Below, piece by piece: positions 16,923 to 25,732 of a stretch of 59,245 bases of DNA. The DNA comes from Sphaerisporangium sp. (GTDB lineage: Bacteria > Actinomycetota > Actinomycetes > Streptosporangiales > Streptosporangiaceae): the NCBI GenBank assembly GCA_025964675.1, contig JAOPYI010000262.1, positions 1 through 59,245 on the forward strand. The letters are read 5' to 3'. A model generated the notes under the pieces. It did not search any database and was not told the origin of the DNA. It saw only the letters and a program-made list of their open reading frames with translations. Every line of letters starts with the position of its first letter. Position 1 is the stretch's first letter. A program made the translations under genes and the position numbers.

Positions 16923-17426
16923 TCAGCCGTCGCGCCTGCTGCGCTCCACGATGCCTTCGAAGGCCCGCAGGTTGGCGAGCGACTCTCCCCGCTTGACGCG
17001 CCAGTCCCATTCGCGCCGGATGGAGGACGCGAATCCCAGCTCCAGCGCGCGGTCGAACCACTCGTCGGCGTAGGTCAGGACGCAGCCGAGCAGGCGGTCG
17101 ATCTCCTCGTCAGAGACCGACGCCAGGGGCACGTGCCCCACCAGGTGGACGTCGCCGACGGCGTCGAGAGCGAAGTGCACCCCGTACATCGAGCCGTTCT
17201 TGGACAGCAGCCAGCGGTAGAACTGGACGTGGTTCTCGTCGGGCTGGCGGCAGAAGAACGCCTCCACGTGCAGCGCCTGGTCGGAGATGGTCAGCCATGT
17301 CATGGTCGCCAGCTTGTGGTGCCCCGGCAGCTTGACCAGGAAGGCGCCCGGGCGTGGCTTTTCGTAGGAGACCTCCGCGGCCTTCAGCGCGGACTCGACA
17401 ACCGCCTCGTGATCCATAACTGTCAT
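16923..17426 (-). CDS. YbjN domain-containing protein
   Basis: 167 residues with the YbjN/type III secretion chaperone-like fold: an N-terminal helix, then strands such as [20 protein letters not shown] and [18 protein letters not shown], and a C-terminal helix. Family members are small cytosolic proteins of poorly defined role. It sits 10 bases downstream of mshA, so it is probably cotranscribed, but no mycothiol function is established. Confidence 0.85.
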   Translation of the reverse strand: MTVMDHEAVVESALKAAEVSYEKPRPGAFLVKLPGHHKLATMTWLTISDQALHVEAFFCRQPDENHVQFYRWLLSKNGSMYGVHFALDAVGDVHLVGHVPLASVSDEEIDRLLGCVLTYADEWFDRALELGFASSIRREWDWRVKRGESLANLRAFEGIVERSRRDG

Positions 17427-17436
17427 TTCTACCCGG

Positions 17437-18720
17437 CTAAACCGTGTGTATCAGGAACCGGCGTCGCGCCATGGCATCGGCGTACACATCAACGAGGCGA
17501 GCGGCGGTGGCCGACCAGCCGAAGGCCGCCGCGTGCTCCGTCGCCCCACGGGCCAGACCGTCGCGCCAGACCGGGCGGTCGACGAACGCGCGCAGCGCCT
17601 CGGCCCACGCGTGCGTCTCGTGCCCGTCGACCAGAAGGCCGGAGAGGCCATCCTTCACGGCCGTGCGCAGCCCGCCGACCGAGGCCGCCGCGACGGGGGT
17701 GCCGCAGGCCTGAGACTCCAGCGCCACAAGGCCGAACGACTCGTTGTAGGACGGGACGACCGTGACGTCGGCCGCGCGGTACCAGTCGGCCAGCTCGCTC
17801 TGGGGTGCGGGCGGCTCGAGGCGTACGACGTCGGCGATGCCGAGCTCGGACGCCAGATCGGTGAGGTAGGAGGGACGGTCGAGCCCGTTGCCGCTCGGAC
17901 CGCCCACGCAAGCGACGATCAGCCGCGACCGGAGCGAGGGATCGTCGGCGACCATCCGCGCGGCGGCCCTGAGGAGCACGTCGGGGGCCTTGAGCGGCTG
18001 GATGCGGCCGACGAAGAGCATGATGTGGGCGTCCTGCGGCAGGTGGAGCCGGTGCCGGGCGGCCCCCTTCGACGCCGGCTGGAACACCTGGAGGTTGACG
18101 CCGGGGTTCACCACAGCCACACGCCCGGTCGGGGCGTTGTAGAGATCGATCAGCTCCCGTGCCTCTGCGGCGGTGTTCGCGACGAGGCGATCGGCGAACC
18201 CGACGACCTGCTCCTCGCCGAGCACGCGTGCCACCGGCTCTGGCTTGTCACCGTCGGCGAGCAGAAGGTTCTTGACCTTGGCCATGGTGTGCATGGTGTG
18301 GACGAGCGGGACGCCCCAGCGCTCCTTGGCCAGCCAGCCGACCTGCCCGGACAGCCAGTAGTGGGAGTGGATGACGTCGTAGTGCCCCGGCTCGTACGTC
18401 GCCTCGGTGCGCAATACGCCGGACAGGAACGAGCACAGCTGGCCCGGGAGGTCCCCCTTGTCGAGCTCCTCGTACGGCCCTGCGGTGACGTGGCGTACGG
18501 TCACGCCCGGGACCAGCTCGACGGCGGGAGGGAGATCGCGGGCGGTCTGCCGGGTGAAGATCTCCACCTCCACGCCGAGGCCGGCGAGACGCTTGGCCAC
18601 CTCGACGATGTAGACGTTCATGCCGCCCGCGTCGCCGGTGCCCGGCTGGTCCAGCGGGGATGTGTGCATGCTGATCGTCGCGACCCGGTTGATCCGGCGT
18701 GCGACCGGCACTCGCGGCAC
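17437..18720 (-). CDS. mshA: D-inositol-3-phosphate glycosyltransferase (mycothiol synthesis)
   Basis: 427 residues, GT-B fold, GT4 family. The N-terminal half has [19 protein letters not shown] and [20 protein letters not shown], the actinobacterial MshA signature. The C-terminal donor site includes [13 protein letters not shown] and [17 protein letters not shown] with the EX7E-type glutamates. It transfers GlcNAc from UDP-GlcNAc to inositol 3-phosphate, the first step of mycothiol synthesis. The GTG start has GGAGGTGG upstream. mshD lies 30 kb to the right. Confidence 0.95.
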   Translation of the reverse strand: MPRVPVARRINRVATISMHTSPLDQPGTGDAGGMNVYIVEVAKRLAGLGVEVEIFTRQTARDLPPAVELVPGVTVRHVTAGPYEELDKGDLPGQLCSFLSGVLRTEATYEPGHYDVIHSHYWLSGQVGWLAKERWGVPLVHTMHTMAKVKNLLLADGDKPEPVARVLGEEQVVGFADRLVANTAAEARELIDLYNAPTGRVAVVNPGVNLQVFQPASKGAARHRLHLPQDAHIMLFVGRIQPLKAPDVLLRAAARMVADDPSLRSRLIVACVGGPSGNGLDRPSYLTDLASELGIADVVRLEPPAPQSELADWYRAADVTVVPSYNESFGLVALESQACGTPVAAASVGGLRTAVKDGLSGLLVDGHETHAWAEALRAFVDRPVWRDGLARGATEHAAAFGWSATAARLVDVYADAMARRRFLIHTV

Positions 18721-18886
18721 CTGACACCACCTCCAGAGGGGTTATAACTGTCGGATACTTCCTGAGATTCCCGACAGGTGGGAGCGCGGCCCGGCGCACC
18801 GTGAACCCACACGCGCTGGCAGGATGACGTGCGTGAACCACGGGGCGCACGGCACCGAAGCGCCAAGGGGACGGGAAGGACGAGGC

Positions 18887-19627
18887 ATGAGCAAGACAGC
18901 GGTGGTGACGGGCGCGAGCAGCGGCATCGGCGAGGCCACGGCGCGGCGGCTCGCGGCGGAGGGCTATGACGTCGTGGCGGCCGCCAGGCGTCGTGACCGG
19001 CTCGACAAGCTGGCGGCCGAGGTCCCGGCGATCCGGCCCGTCACGCTGGACGTGACCTCCGACGACTCGGTGGCCGAGCTGGCAGCCTCGCTCGACCGGT
19101 GTGACGTGCTGATCAACAACGCGGGCGGCGCCGTCGGCATGGAGCCGGTCGCGGAGGGCCTGGTCGACGACTGGCAGCGTATGTACGAGGTCAACGTGCT
19201 GGGTTCGCTGCGCATGACCCGGGCGCTGCTGCCCAAGCTGATCGAGTCCGGGGATGGCGTGCTGCTCATGCTGACCTCGGTGGCGGGGCTGGTCTCGTAC
19301 GAGGGCGGCGGTGGCTACTGCGCCGCCAAGCACGCCCAGACCTCCATGACCGAGACACTCCGCCTGGAGCTGTGCGGGGAGCCGGTGCGCGTCATCGAGG
19401 TGGCCCCCGGCATGGTCCACACCGAGGAGTTCTCGCTCACCCGGTTCCACGGCGACTCGGGCCGCGCGGAGAAGGTGTACGAGGGCGTCCCGAACCCGCT
19501 CACGGCCGACGACGTGGCCGACGCCATCGCGTGGTGCGTCACCCGGCCCGCGCACGTCAACGTCGACCGGCTGGTCATCCGGCCACGCGCCCAGGCCGCA
19601 CAGCACAAGGTCCACCGGGTCTCCTGA
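18887..19627 (+). CDS. SDR family NAD(P)-dependent oxidoreductase
   Basis: 246 residues from ATG 18887 (GGAAGGACGAGG upstream), preferred over an ATG 63 bases earlier. It is a classical short-chain dehydrogenase: the cofactor motif TGASSGIGE, NNAG, a catalytic Ser in LTSVAGL and YCAAK as the YxxxK motif. The basic residues after the second strand (ARRRDR) favour NADP. The substrate is not predictable. It lies 30 bases upstream of the methyltransferase. Confidence 0.9.
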   Translation: MSKTAVVTGASSGIGEATARRLAAEGYDVVAAARRRDRLDKLAAEVPAIRPVTLDVTSDDSVAELAASLDRCDVLINNAGGAVGMEPVAEGLVDDWQRMYEVNVLGSLRMTRALLPKLIESGDGVLLMLTSVAGLVSYEGGGGYCAAKHAQTSMTETLRLELCGEPVRVIEVAPGMVHTEEFSLTRFHGDSGRAEKVYEGVPNPLTADDVADAIAWCVTRPAHVNVDRLVIRPRAQAAQHKVHRVS

Positions 19628-19657
19628 GCGTGGAGACCCGTTGAGCACGCGCGCCTC

Positions 19658-20491
19658 GTGACCACCGGCCACGGGCGGGCCGCCGGCAGGCCCGTCGGCG
19701 AGATCACCCGGGGGACGACGGGGCACAACCGGCTACGCAGGTCCGACCGGTGGACGGCGGCGGTGTACGGCCCGCTGCTGCTGTCGGCCGACAGGCCCCT
19801 CGTCGTCGATCTCGGGTACGGGGCGTCGCACGTCACCACGTCCGAGCTTTTCGCACGGCTGCGCCGGGTACGCGGCGATGTCGAGGTGATCGGCGTCGAG
19901 ATCGACCCGATCCGCGTCGCGGCGGCGAAGCCCTACGAGCGGCCGGGGCTGTCGTTCGTGCGCGGCGGCTTCGAGCTGCCCGTGAGCAGGCGGCCGGTGA
20001 TCGTCCGCGCGTTCAACGTGCTGAGGCAGTACGGCGAGGCACAGGCCTGGGACGCCTGGGACCTGCTCCGGTCACACCTGCCGGGAAACGGGGTGATCGT
20101 CGAGGGCACCTGCTCGGAGATCGGCCACCGGGCGGCCTGGGTGACCCTGGACGCCCGGGGGCCGCGCACCCTCACTCTCTCCGCCCGCCTGGCCGGATTC
20201 GAGCGTCCCTCGGACCTGGCGGAACGGCTGCCGAAGGCGCTCATCCACCGCAACGTGCCGGGCGAGCGCGTGCACGACTTCCTCCGCGACTTCGACCACG
20301 CCTGGACGGTGTCAGCGCCGTACGGGGCCTATGGCGTACGACCGCGCTGGATGGCCGCCGTGGAAAGGCTGGCCGGCACCTGGCCGGTGGCCACCGCTCC
20401 CCCGCTGGGCGGCAGGCGCCGCTGGCGCCTCGGCGAGCTGACCGTGCCATGGTCGGCCCTGGCCCCGGCCGAACGGCCTGAGGCCCGCTGA
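19658..20491 (+). CDS. Class I SAM-dependent methyltransferase-like protein
   Basis: 277 residues from a GTG. It contains a Rossmann methyltransferase core (LVVDLGYGASHVTTSELFA, then VEVIGVEIDPIRVAAAK) in a family found in actinobacteria next to the SDR gene. The C-terminal part (RLPKALIHRNVPGERVHDF) is not typical of small-molecule enzymes, and the substrate is unknown. It may be cotranscribed with the SDR. Confidence 0.75.
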   Translation: MTTGHGRAAGRPVGEITRGTTGHNRLRRSDRWTAAVYGPLLLSADRPLVVDLGYGASHVTTSELFARLRRVRGDVEVIGVEIDPIRVAAAKPYERPGLSFVRGGFELPVSRRPVIVRAFNVLRQYGEAQAWDAWDLLRSHLPGNGVIVEGTCSEIGHRAAWVTLDARGPRTLTLSARLAGFERPSDLAERLPKALIHRNVPGERVHDFLRDFDHAWTVSAPYGAYGVRPRWMAAVERLAGTWPVATAPPLGGRRRWRLGELTVPWSALAPAERPEAR

Positions 20492-20563
20492 CCACCCTGG
20501 CCAAGGCACGCGCCGGTCATATCACCGCGCATGAGGTGAAGTGATGCGACTCACGCTCGGCCT

Positions 20564-20594
20564 CTACACGACGTAGTACTACTCGGGGTAGGCT
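20564..20594 (+). promoter_or_regulatory. BlaI-type operator overlapping a leaderless promoter
   Basis: CTAC-N5-GTAG (20564-20576) overlaps the perfect palindrome GTAGTACTAC (20573-20582). Such TAC/GTA dyads are the known recognition core of BlaI/MecI regulators. A TAGGCT -10 (20589-20594) lies 7 bases before the GTG at 20602, so the transcript probably starts at the start codon. A repressor bound here would block RNA polymerase, which implies autoregulation. Confidence 0.6.
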
Positions 20595-20601
20595 TGTTTG
20601 C

Positions 20602-20958
20602 GTGAAGGGTCTCGGCGAGCTTGAACGCAGCATCATGGACATTCTGTGGGCCCACAACGCCCCCTTGACCGCCAGGGAGGTCGGTCGCCTGATCGCCGAC
20701 CGCGACCTCGCCCCCACCACGGTCATGACGGTTCTCGACCGGCTGACCCGTAAAGGTTTCCTCAACCGCACCCGTGACGGGCGCGCCTGGCGATACAAGC
20801 CCGGCGAGAGCCGCGACGCGTACGTCGCGGAGCTTATGCTGGAAGCCCTCGACATGACAGGCGACCGTTCTGCGGCGCTCACGCGCTTCGCCCAGACGGT
20901 CTCGGGTTCCGAGGCCGAAATCCTGCGCAAGGCGCTCACGGAGCTGGAAGAGGAGTGA
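20602..20958 (+). CDS. BlaI/MecI/CopY family repressor
   Basis: 118 residues with an N-terminal winged helix (GELERSIMDILWAHNAPLTA, then TVMTVLDRLTRKGFLNR) and a C-terminal dimerisation helix bundle, typical in length. The paired M56 peptidase follows directly. By analogy with BlaR1/BlaI the repressor may be inactivated by its partner or by the partner's signal. No beta-lactamase or penicillin-binding protein gene is adjacent, so the regulon is unknown. Confidence 0.92.
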   Translation: MKGLGELERSIMDILWAHNAPLTAREVGRLIADRDLAPTTVMTVLDRLTRKGFLNRTRDGRAWRYKPGESRDAYVAELMLEALDMTGDRSAALTRFAQTVSGSEAEILRKALTELEEE

Positions 20959-20960
20959 TC

Positions 20961-21881
20961 ATGGCCGCTGTCCTGGCCGCGCTCGCCATGGCGTGCGCGG
21001 TTGGTGCATGGCGGCTGACGTCCGCCCGGTGGCCATGGCGGGCGCCGCGCGCGGCCATCCTGCTCTGGCAGTCCCTCGGCGTGACGTGGGGTCTCGCCAG
21101 CGTCGGCGCCCTGCTCGCGTACGCGCTCGAGCCCTACGGCGGCGGCGTGGTGTACGGCCTGCGGGCCTTCGTCCAGTCGGCGATCTCCTTCGGTATGGGA
21201 TACGGCCTGCTCCAGCCGTACGACCTGCCCCGCGTCGGCGCGCTGGCGTCGGGCCTGACGCTCCTCGCCCTGCTCATCGTGGTGCTGCTCGTGGCGGGTT
21301 TTCAGACCCTGCGCGCCCGGCGGCGCCACCGCGTGCTGCTGTCCCTCATCGCCCACGACGACCCCGGCGTTCCGGGCGTGCGGGTGGTCGACCACCCGGG
21401 CGCCGCGGCGTACTGCCTGCCCGGCCTCAGGTCGGAGGTCGTCGTCAGCGCGGGCACGCTGACGCTGCTCGACAGGGACGAGCTGACCGCGGTGCTGGCC
21501 CATGAGGCCGCCCATGTGCGCGAGCGGCATGACCTGGTCCTCCTGCCGTTCACCGCGCTCAAGTGGGCGCTGCCCTGGCTGAGCGTGGTGCGCAACGCCC
21601 ACTCGTCGGTCGCCCTGCTGGTCGAGATGGCCGCCGACGACCGTGCCCGCCGTTACTGCTCACCGCGCCGCCTGGCGACCGCGCTGCTCCGGTTCGGTAC
21701 GGCTGGGGCCGTTCCCGCTCCGAACGGCGCGATCGGCGCGGCCGGCGAGCATGTCATGGCCAGGGTCAACCGGCTGATCAAGCCCGGCGCCGTGCTGCCG
21801 AGGCGGTTCAGGTACAGCCTCATCACCTTTTCCGTGCTTCTGTCTGCCTCTGCGCCGCTTCTCTGGATCTATCCCGGCTGA
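20961..21881 (+). CDS. M56 family (BlaR1-like) membrane metallopeptidase
   Basis: About 306 residues. Three to four hydrophobic segments lie in the first 120 residues. The zinc motif HEAAH (about 181-185) follows in ELTAVLAHEAAHVRERHD, with the downstream Glu region VEMAADDRARR, and a final membrane segment ends the protein. It lacks the penicillin-sensor domain of BlaR1. A GTG at 20955 overlaps the blaI stop and adds two residues. It probably acts with the upstream repressor in an envelope signal. Confidence 0.9.
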   Translation: MAAVLAALAMACAVGAWRLTSARWPWRAPRAAILLWQSLGVTWGLASVGALLAYALEPYGGGVVYGLRAFVQSAISFGMGYGLLQPYDLPRVGALASGLTLLALLIVVLLVAGFQTLRARRRHRVLLSLIAHDDPGVPGVRVVDHPGAAAYCLPGLRSEVVVSAGTLTLLDRDELTAVLAHEAAHVRERHDLVLLPFTALKWALPWLSVVRNAHSSVALLVEMAADDRARRYCSPRRLATALLRFGTAGAVPAPNGAIGAAGEHVMARVNRLIKPGAVLPRRFRYSLITFSVLLSASAPLLWIYPG

Positions 21882-21889
21882 TTTCCCTA

Positions 21890-21931
21890 GTGCTTGCTGG
21901 TGCATGCAGACGCGTTTGCATTTGCAAGCAC
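21890..21931. promoter_or_regulatory. Inverted repeats upstream of the XRE regulator
   Basis: GTGCTTGC (21890-21897) and its exact complement GCAAGCAC (21924-21931) flank the palindrome TGCATGCA (21901-21908) and two TTTGCA units. This is a plausible autoregulatory site for the regulator that starts at 21936 (inference). Confidence 0.4.
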
Positions 21932-21935
21932 CGTG

Positions 21936-22433
21936 ATGCAGACTAAAGCCATGGAACTACCCAAGGTCGGCTCGATCGGCGAGTACATCCGCGATCAGCG
22001 GAAGCAGGCGAAGATCTCCCTGCGCCAGCTCGCCACTCAGGCCGGGGTCTCCAACCCCTACCTGAGTCAGATCGAGCGCGGGCTGCGCAAGCCGAGCGCC
22101 GAGATCCTGAACCAGATCGCCAAAGGTCTGCGGATCTCGTCTCAGGCGCTCTATGTGCAGGCGGGTCTCATCGAGGACCGCGAGCCGGACAGCGATGTGC
22201 TGGCCGCGATGCGGGCCGACCGCACCCTCACCGAGCGGCAACGCCAGGTGCTGATCGATATCTACGAGTCGTTTCGCAAGGAGAACCACGTCGAAGCTCC
22301 GGCCGAGACCGAGCGGACCTCCCAGAACGCCTGGTCGGAGCCGGAGCCCCAAGGGGTCGACGCGGTTCTCGCTGAGGAGGGCCTGACCTCCTCGCCGAAC
22401 GGCGGCATTAAACCGGAACCCAAGGAAGGTTAA
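21936..22433 (+). CDS. XRE-family regulator (Rv0474-like)
   Basis: About 165 residues from ATG 21936 (or 21951). The N-terminal Cro/C1 helix-turn-helix reads SIGEYIRDQRKQAKISLRQL, then GVSNPYLSQIERGLRKPSA, followed by a helical region and an acidic, Pro-rich tail. It is immediately upstream (3 bases) of the HbhA-like gene and is followed by a DUF2516 gene. That is the order of the Rv0474-hbhA-Rv0476 region of Mycobacterium tuberculosis (established knowledge; homology judged by eye). Confidence 0.87.
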   Translation: MQTKAMELPKVGSIGEYIRDQRKQAKISLRQLATQAGVSNPYLSQIERGLRKPSAEILNQIAKGLRISSQALYVQAGLIEDREPDSDVLAAMRADRTLTERQRQVLIDIYESFRKENHVEAPAETERTSQNAWSEPEPQGVDAVLAEEGLTSSPNGGIKPEPKEG

Positions 22434-22436
22434 CCC

Positions 22437-22880
22437 ATGCCTCTCAACGACGAGGTCAAGAAGCTCGCCGAGTCCAAGCCGTTCTACGCCGTCGCCGGCG
22501 CCGGCGACTACGCGGTCGAGAAGCTCCGTGAGCTGCCGGAGCAGATCCAGCGCCTGCAGTCCCGCCGGTCCGAGATGGGCTCCGTCGCGCGCGACCTGCC
22601 CACCATGGCCAGGAAGTACGCCGGCAACGTGCAGGTCAAGGCCGAGGCCGTCGCCAAGGACCTGCCGGGCAAGGCCCGGGAGTACGCCGACACGATCAGC
22701 TCCAAGGCCGCCGTCCTCTACGACCAGTTCGCCAACCGGGGCCGCAAGGTCGTCAGCAAGGTGACAGGCGAGGCCGCGCTGGAGCTGGAGGAGGTCTCCG
22801 CGAGCGCCGAGCCGGCGACCACCGGCCGTCCCGCCGCGGCACGGAGGACCACCCGCACCAGCGGCGGCACCAAGGCTTGA
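22437..22880 (+). CDS. HbhA-like heparin-binding hemagglutinin homologue
   Basis: 147 residues. A short N-terminal region (KPFYAVAGAGDYAVEKLRE) is followed by a long amphipathic coiled coil and a basic Ala/Thr/Arg tail. In mycobacteria the Lys-rich tail binds heparan sulfate. Here the tail is short and Arg/Thr/Gly-rich rather than Lys/Ala/Pro repeats, so an adhesin role is doubtful. A membrane- or lipid-associated function in growth or polarity is more likely. It is probably cotranscribed with the XRE gene. Confidence 0.8.
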   Translation: MPLNDEVKKLAESKPFYAVAGAGDYAVEKLRELPEQIQRLQSRRSEMGSVARDLPTMARKYAGNVQVKAEAVAKDLPGKAREYADTISSKAAVLYDQFANRGRKVVSKVTGEAALELEEVSASAEPATTGRPAAARRTTRTSGGTKA

Positions 22881-22890
22881 GCGAACCGCT

Positions 22891-22926
22891 GTACGGCCCG
22901 TCCCGGAGCCCCGGGGCGGGCCGTAC
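22891..22926 (+). terminator. Hairpin after the HbhA-like gene
   Basis: GTACGGCCCG pairs with CGGGCCGTAC, with a further CCCGG/CCGGG inside. No T run follows, typical of high-GC terminators. The remaining bases to 23144 should hold the DUF2516 promoter; nothing else was seen. Confidence 0.55.
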
Positions 22927-23144
22927 GCCTCGCGCGAGGTACTTCCAGGACAGTCCCCAGGAACCCTGAGCGGTCCGCGTGCGTTGCAGGGAGTACGGCG
23001 ACCGTCTCCGGCCACGCTTCCTCGCGGCCGGGAACCCTGACGATCGGCATGTTCAGACCAGACCGCGACGATCGTCGCGGGCCCCCGGGAGGTCTCCGTC
23101 CGGGCTAGGCTGAAGCAGCCATCACATGACCCCTGGGAGAGGCG

Positions 23145-23474
23145 ATGTTCCAGATCCACGGATTTCTGGATCTCATATTCTGGGTGCTCGCCATCGCGGC
23201 GTTCGGCCTGTGCGCCTGGGCCCTCGTCCACGCGCTCAAGACCCCCGCCCGCGCCTTCGCGATGGCGGGCAAGCTCGACAAGCGGCTCTGGCTGGTGATC
23301 CTCGGCCTCGCGACCCTGTTCTCGTTCGCCGCAGCCGTGAAATACCTGCCGGTGCTGAGCTTCTTCACCATCGCGTCGGTCATCGGCTCCGGCATCTATC
23401 TCGCCGACGTCAAGCCGGCCGTCGGCGAGATCGGCAAGGGCGGCGGCAACAGCGGCCCGTACGGGCCCTGGTAG
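23145..23474 (+). CDS. DUF2516 family small membrane protein
   Basis: 109 residues with three hydrophobic segments (LIFWVLAIAAFGLCAWALVH, LWLVILGLATLFSFAA and VLSFFTIASVIGSGIYL) and the conserved end ISLADVKPAV-type (here YLADVKPAVGEIGKG). It corresponds to Rv0476 of mycobacteria in position and fold. The function is unknown. Confidence 0.88.
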   Translation: MFQIHGFLDLIFWVLAIAAFGLCAWALVHALKTPARAFAMAGKLDKRLWLVILGLATLFSFAAAVKYLPVLSFFTIASVIGSGIYLADVKPAVGEIGKGGGNSGPYGPW

Positions 23475-23540
23475 GCCTCTGCCCCGTCCCCTTTGCGGTT
23501 TTCGATCAGCGTCCCGCGCCGACCGCTAGGCTGACGCCCC

Positions 23541-25163
23541 ATGGTGGATCTCCCCCGTCGACTCGCGCTCGCCCTCGTGCTGATCGTCCTCGTCGCCACC
23601 CCGGCGCGGGCCGAGGCGGACAGCGTGAACAAAACGGACGTCACCGTGGAGCTGCGCCCGGGTGGCGTGCTCCACGTCAAGGAGCAGATCTCCTACTCCG
23701 GCCAGGTCAGCCGCACGCTGCTCGCCCGCACCAGGTACGACGACTCCAACGACCGCGTCTACCGCGTCACGAACTTCAAGGGCGACGGCACCCTCGCCGG
23801 CGACACCATCACCCTGGGCGGCAAGGGCACGGCCACGATCGAGTACGACGTGACGGGCGCCGTGACGCCGGTCGGCGGCGGCGAGGAGCTGCGCTGGTAC
23901 GTCGTCAACGGCTGGTCGGCCCCGGTCAAGGACGCCGTCGTCAAGCTGTCCGGACCCGCCCCCATCCAGAACCTCTCGTGCTTCGCCGGCGATCTCACCT
24001 CGGCCACCGGCTGCACCGCGGCCTCGATGGACGAGAGCGGCACGCGCGCCGAGTTCGAGCAGCAGGGTCTCGGACCCTCCCAGGCGCTGACGGTCGTCGC
24101 CGGCTTCCCCAAGGGGGCGAGCGGCGGGCAGCCGATCCTGGAGCGGCGGTTCGAGCTCGCCGGCGCCTTCACGCTCAGCCCGCTCACCGGGGGCGCCCTC
24201 CTGGCGCTCGTGGTGCTGCTGCTCGGCGGCCTGGGGCTGCTCTACCGGACCCGGGGCAGGGACGCCCGGATAATCGACCACGAGGCGGGCGGCCCGGTCA
24301 CCACGCTGCGTGACGGCAGGTTCTCCCCGCCCGACGGCGTGCGTCCGGGCCAGATCGGCACGCTGATCGACGAGCAGGCCGACGTGATCGACGTGACGGC
24401 CACCATCGTGGACCTCGCCGTCCGAGGCTTCGTGCACATCGAGGAGCAGCCTCGCGGGGCCTACGACGCTCCCGACTGGCTGCTGGTGAAGGTGCCGAGC
24501 GCCCCCGTGGAGACCCTTCTCGACTACGAGCGGGCGCTCCACCTGGCCATCTTCGACGGCCGCGGCTCGGTGCTGCTGTCCGAGCTCCACGGCTCGTTCG
24601 CCGCCGGGCTCGGCAAGGTGCGCGACGCTCTGTACCGCGACGTCGTCGCGCAGGGCTGGTTCGCCCGGCGGCCCGACTCCGTACGGACCCGCTGGACGAC
24701 CATGGGTGTGGTGGTCACCGGGCTCGGCGTGCTCGCCACCGTGCTGCTCGCCTGGTTCACGACGTACGGGCTGCTCGGCCTGGCGTTGATCATCGCGGGG
24801 GCGGCCCTGTCGGTGGGCGGGCAGTACATGCCGGCCAAGACCGCGCGGGGTGCCTCGGCCCTGGCCCACACCCTCGGCTTCCGCGACTACCTCGCCTCGG
24901 GGGAGGTCGGTGAGGTGCCCCAGGCCCAGCGGGTCGAGCTGTTCTCCCGCTACCTGCCGTACGCCGTGGTCTTCGACAACGTGGACCGCTGGGCGCGCGT
25001 GGTCGCCTCGCTGAACGGCGACGGCAGGCGCGCCGACACCCTCTACTGGTACCAGGGCCCCGCCGAGTGGGACCTGTCGAAGTTCGCCGACTCGATGCGC
25101 ACGTTCACGCTGACCACCTCGGGGGCGATATCGGCCTCCCGCCAGTTCCGCCGGTCGATCTGA
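23541..25163 (+). CDS. DUF2207 domain-containing membrane protein
   Basis: 540 residues. A cleavable signal peptide (LALALVLIVLVATPARA, cleavage about 24) leads into an extracellular beta-rich DUF2207 domain (about 30-220). A membrane segment follows (ALLALVVLLLGGLGLLY), then a cytoplasmic winged-helix-like part (PPDGVRPGQIGTLIDEQADV), two more membrane segments near 395-430, and a C-terminal cytosolic end. The family is widespread and uncharacterised, often tied to envelope functions. It follows the DUF2516 gene by 66 bases. Confidence 0.88.
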   Translation: MVDLPRRLALALVLIVLVATPARAEADSVNKTDVTVELRPGGVLHVKEQISYSGQVSRTLLARTRYDDSNDRVYRVTNFKGDGTLAGDTITLGGKGTATIEYDVTGAVTPVGGGEELRWYVVNGWSAPVKDAVVKLSGPAPIQNLSCFAGDLTSATGCTAASMDESGTRAEFEQQGLGPSQALTVVAGFPKGASGGQPILERRFELAGAFTLSPLTGGALLALVVLLLGGLGLLYRTRGRDARIIDHEAGGPVTTLRDGRFSPPDGVRPGQIGTLIDEQADVIDVTATIVDLAVRGFVHIEEQPRGAYDAPDWLLVKVPSAPVETLLDYERALHLAIFDGRGSVLLSELHGSFAAGLGKVRDALYRDVVAQGWFARRPDSVRTRWTTMGVVVTGLGVLATVLLAWFTTYGLLGLALIIAGAALSVGGQYMPAKTARGASALAHTLGFRDYLASGEVGEVPQAQRVELFSRYLPYAVVFDNVDRWARVVASLNGDGRRADTLYWYQGPAEWDLSKFADSMRTFTLTTSGAISASRQFRRSI

Positions 25164-25298
25164 GGTGGGGTCACACCTCTCCGCGTACGCGGACCTTCCA
25201 CACGGGCCTGCCGCCGCCGAACTGCGGCGGGTGGCGAGAACGGACGGTGAGCCGGCGGCGTTCACCGCTGCCGGCGGACGGTGGGAGAATCGGGGACC

Positions 25299-25724
<426 letters not shown>

Positions 25725-25732
25725 CGGTTGGG

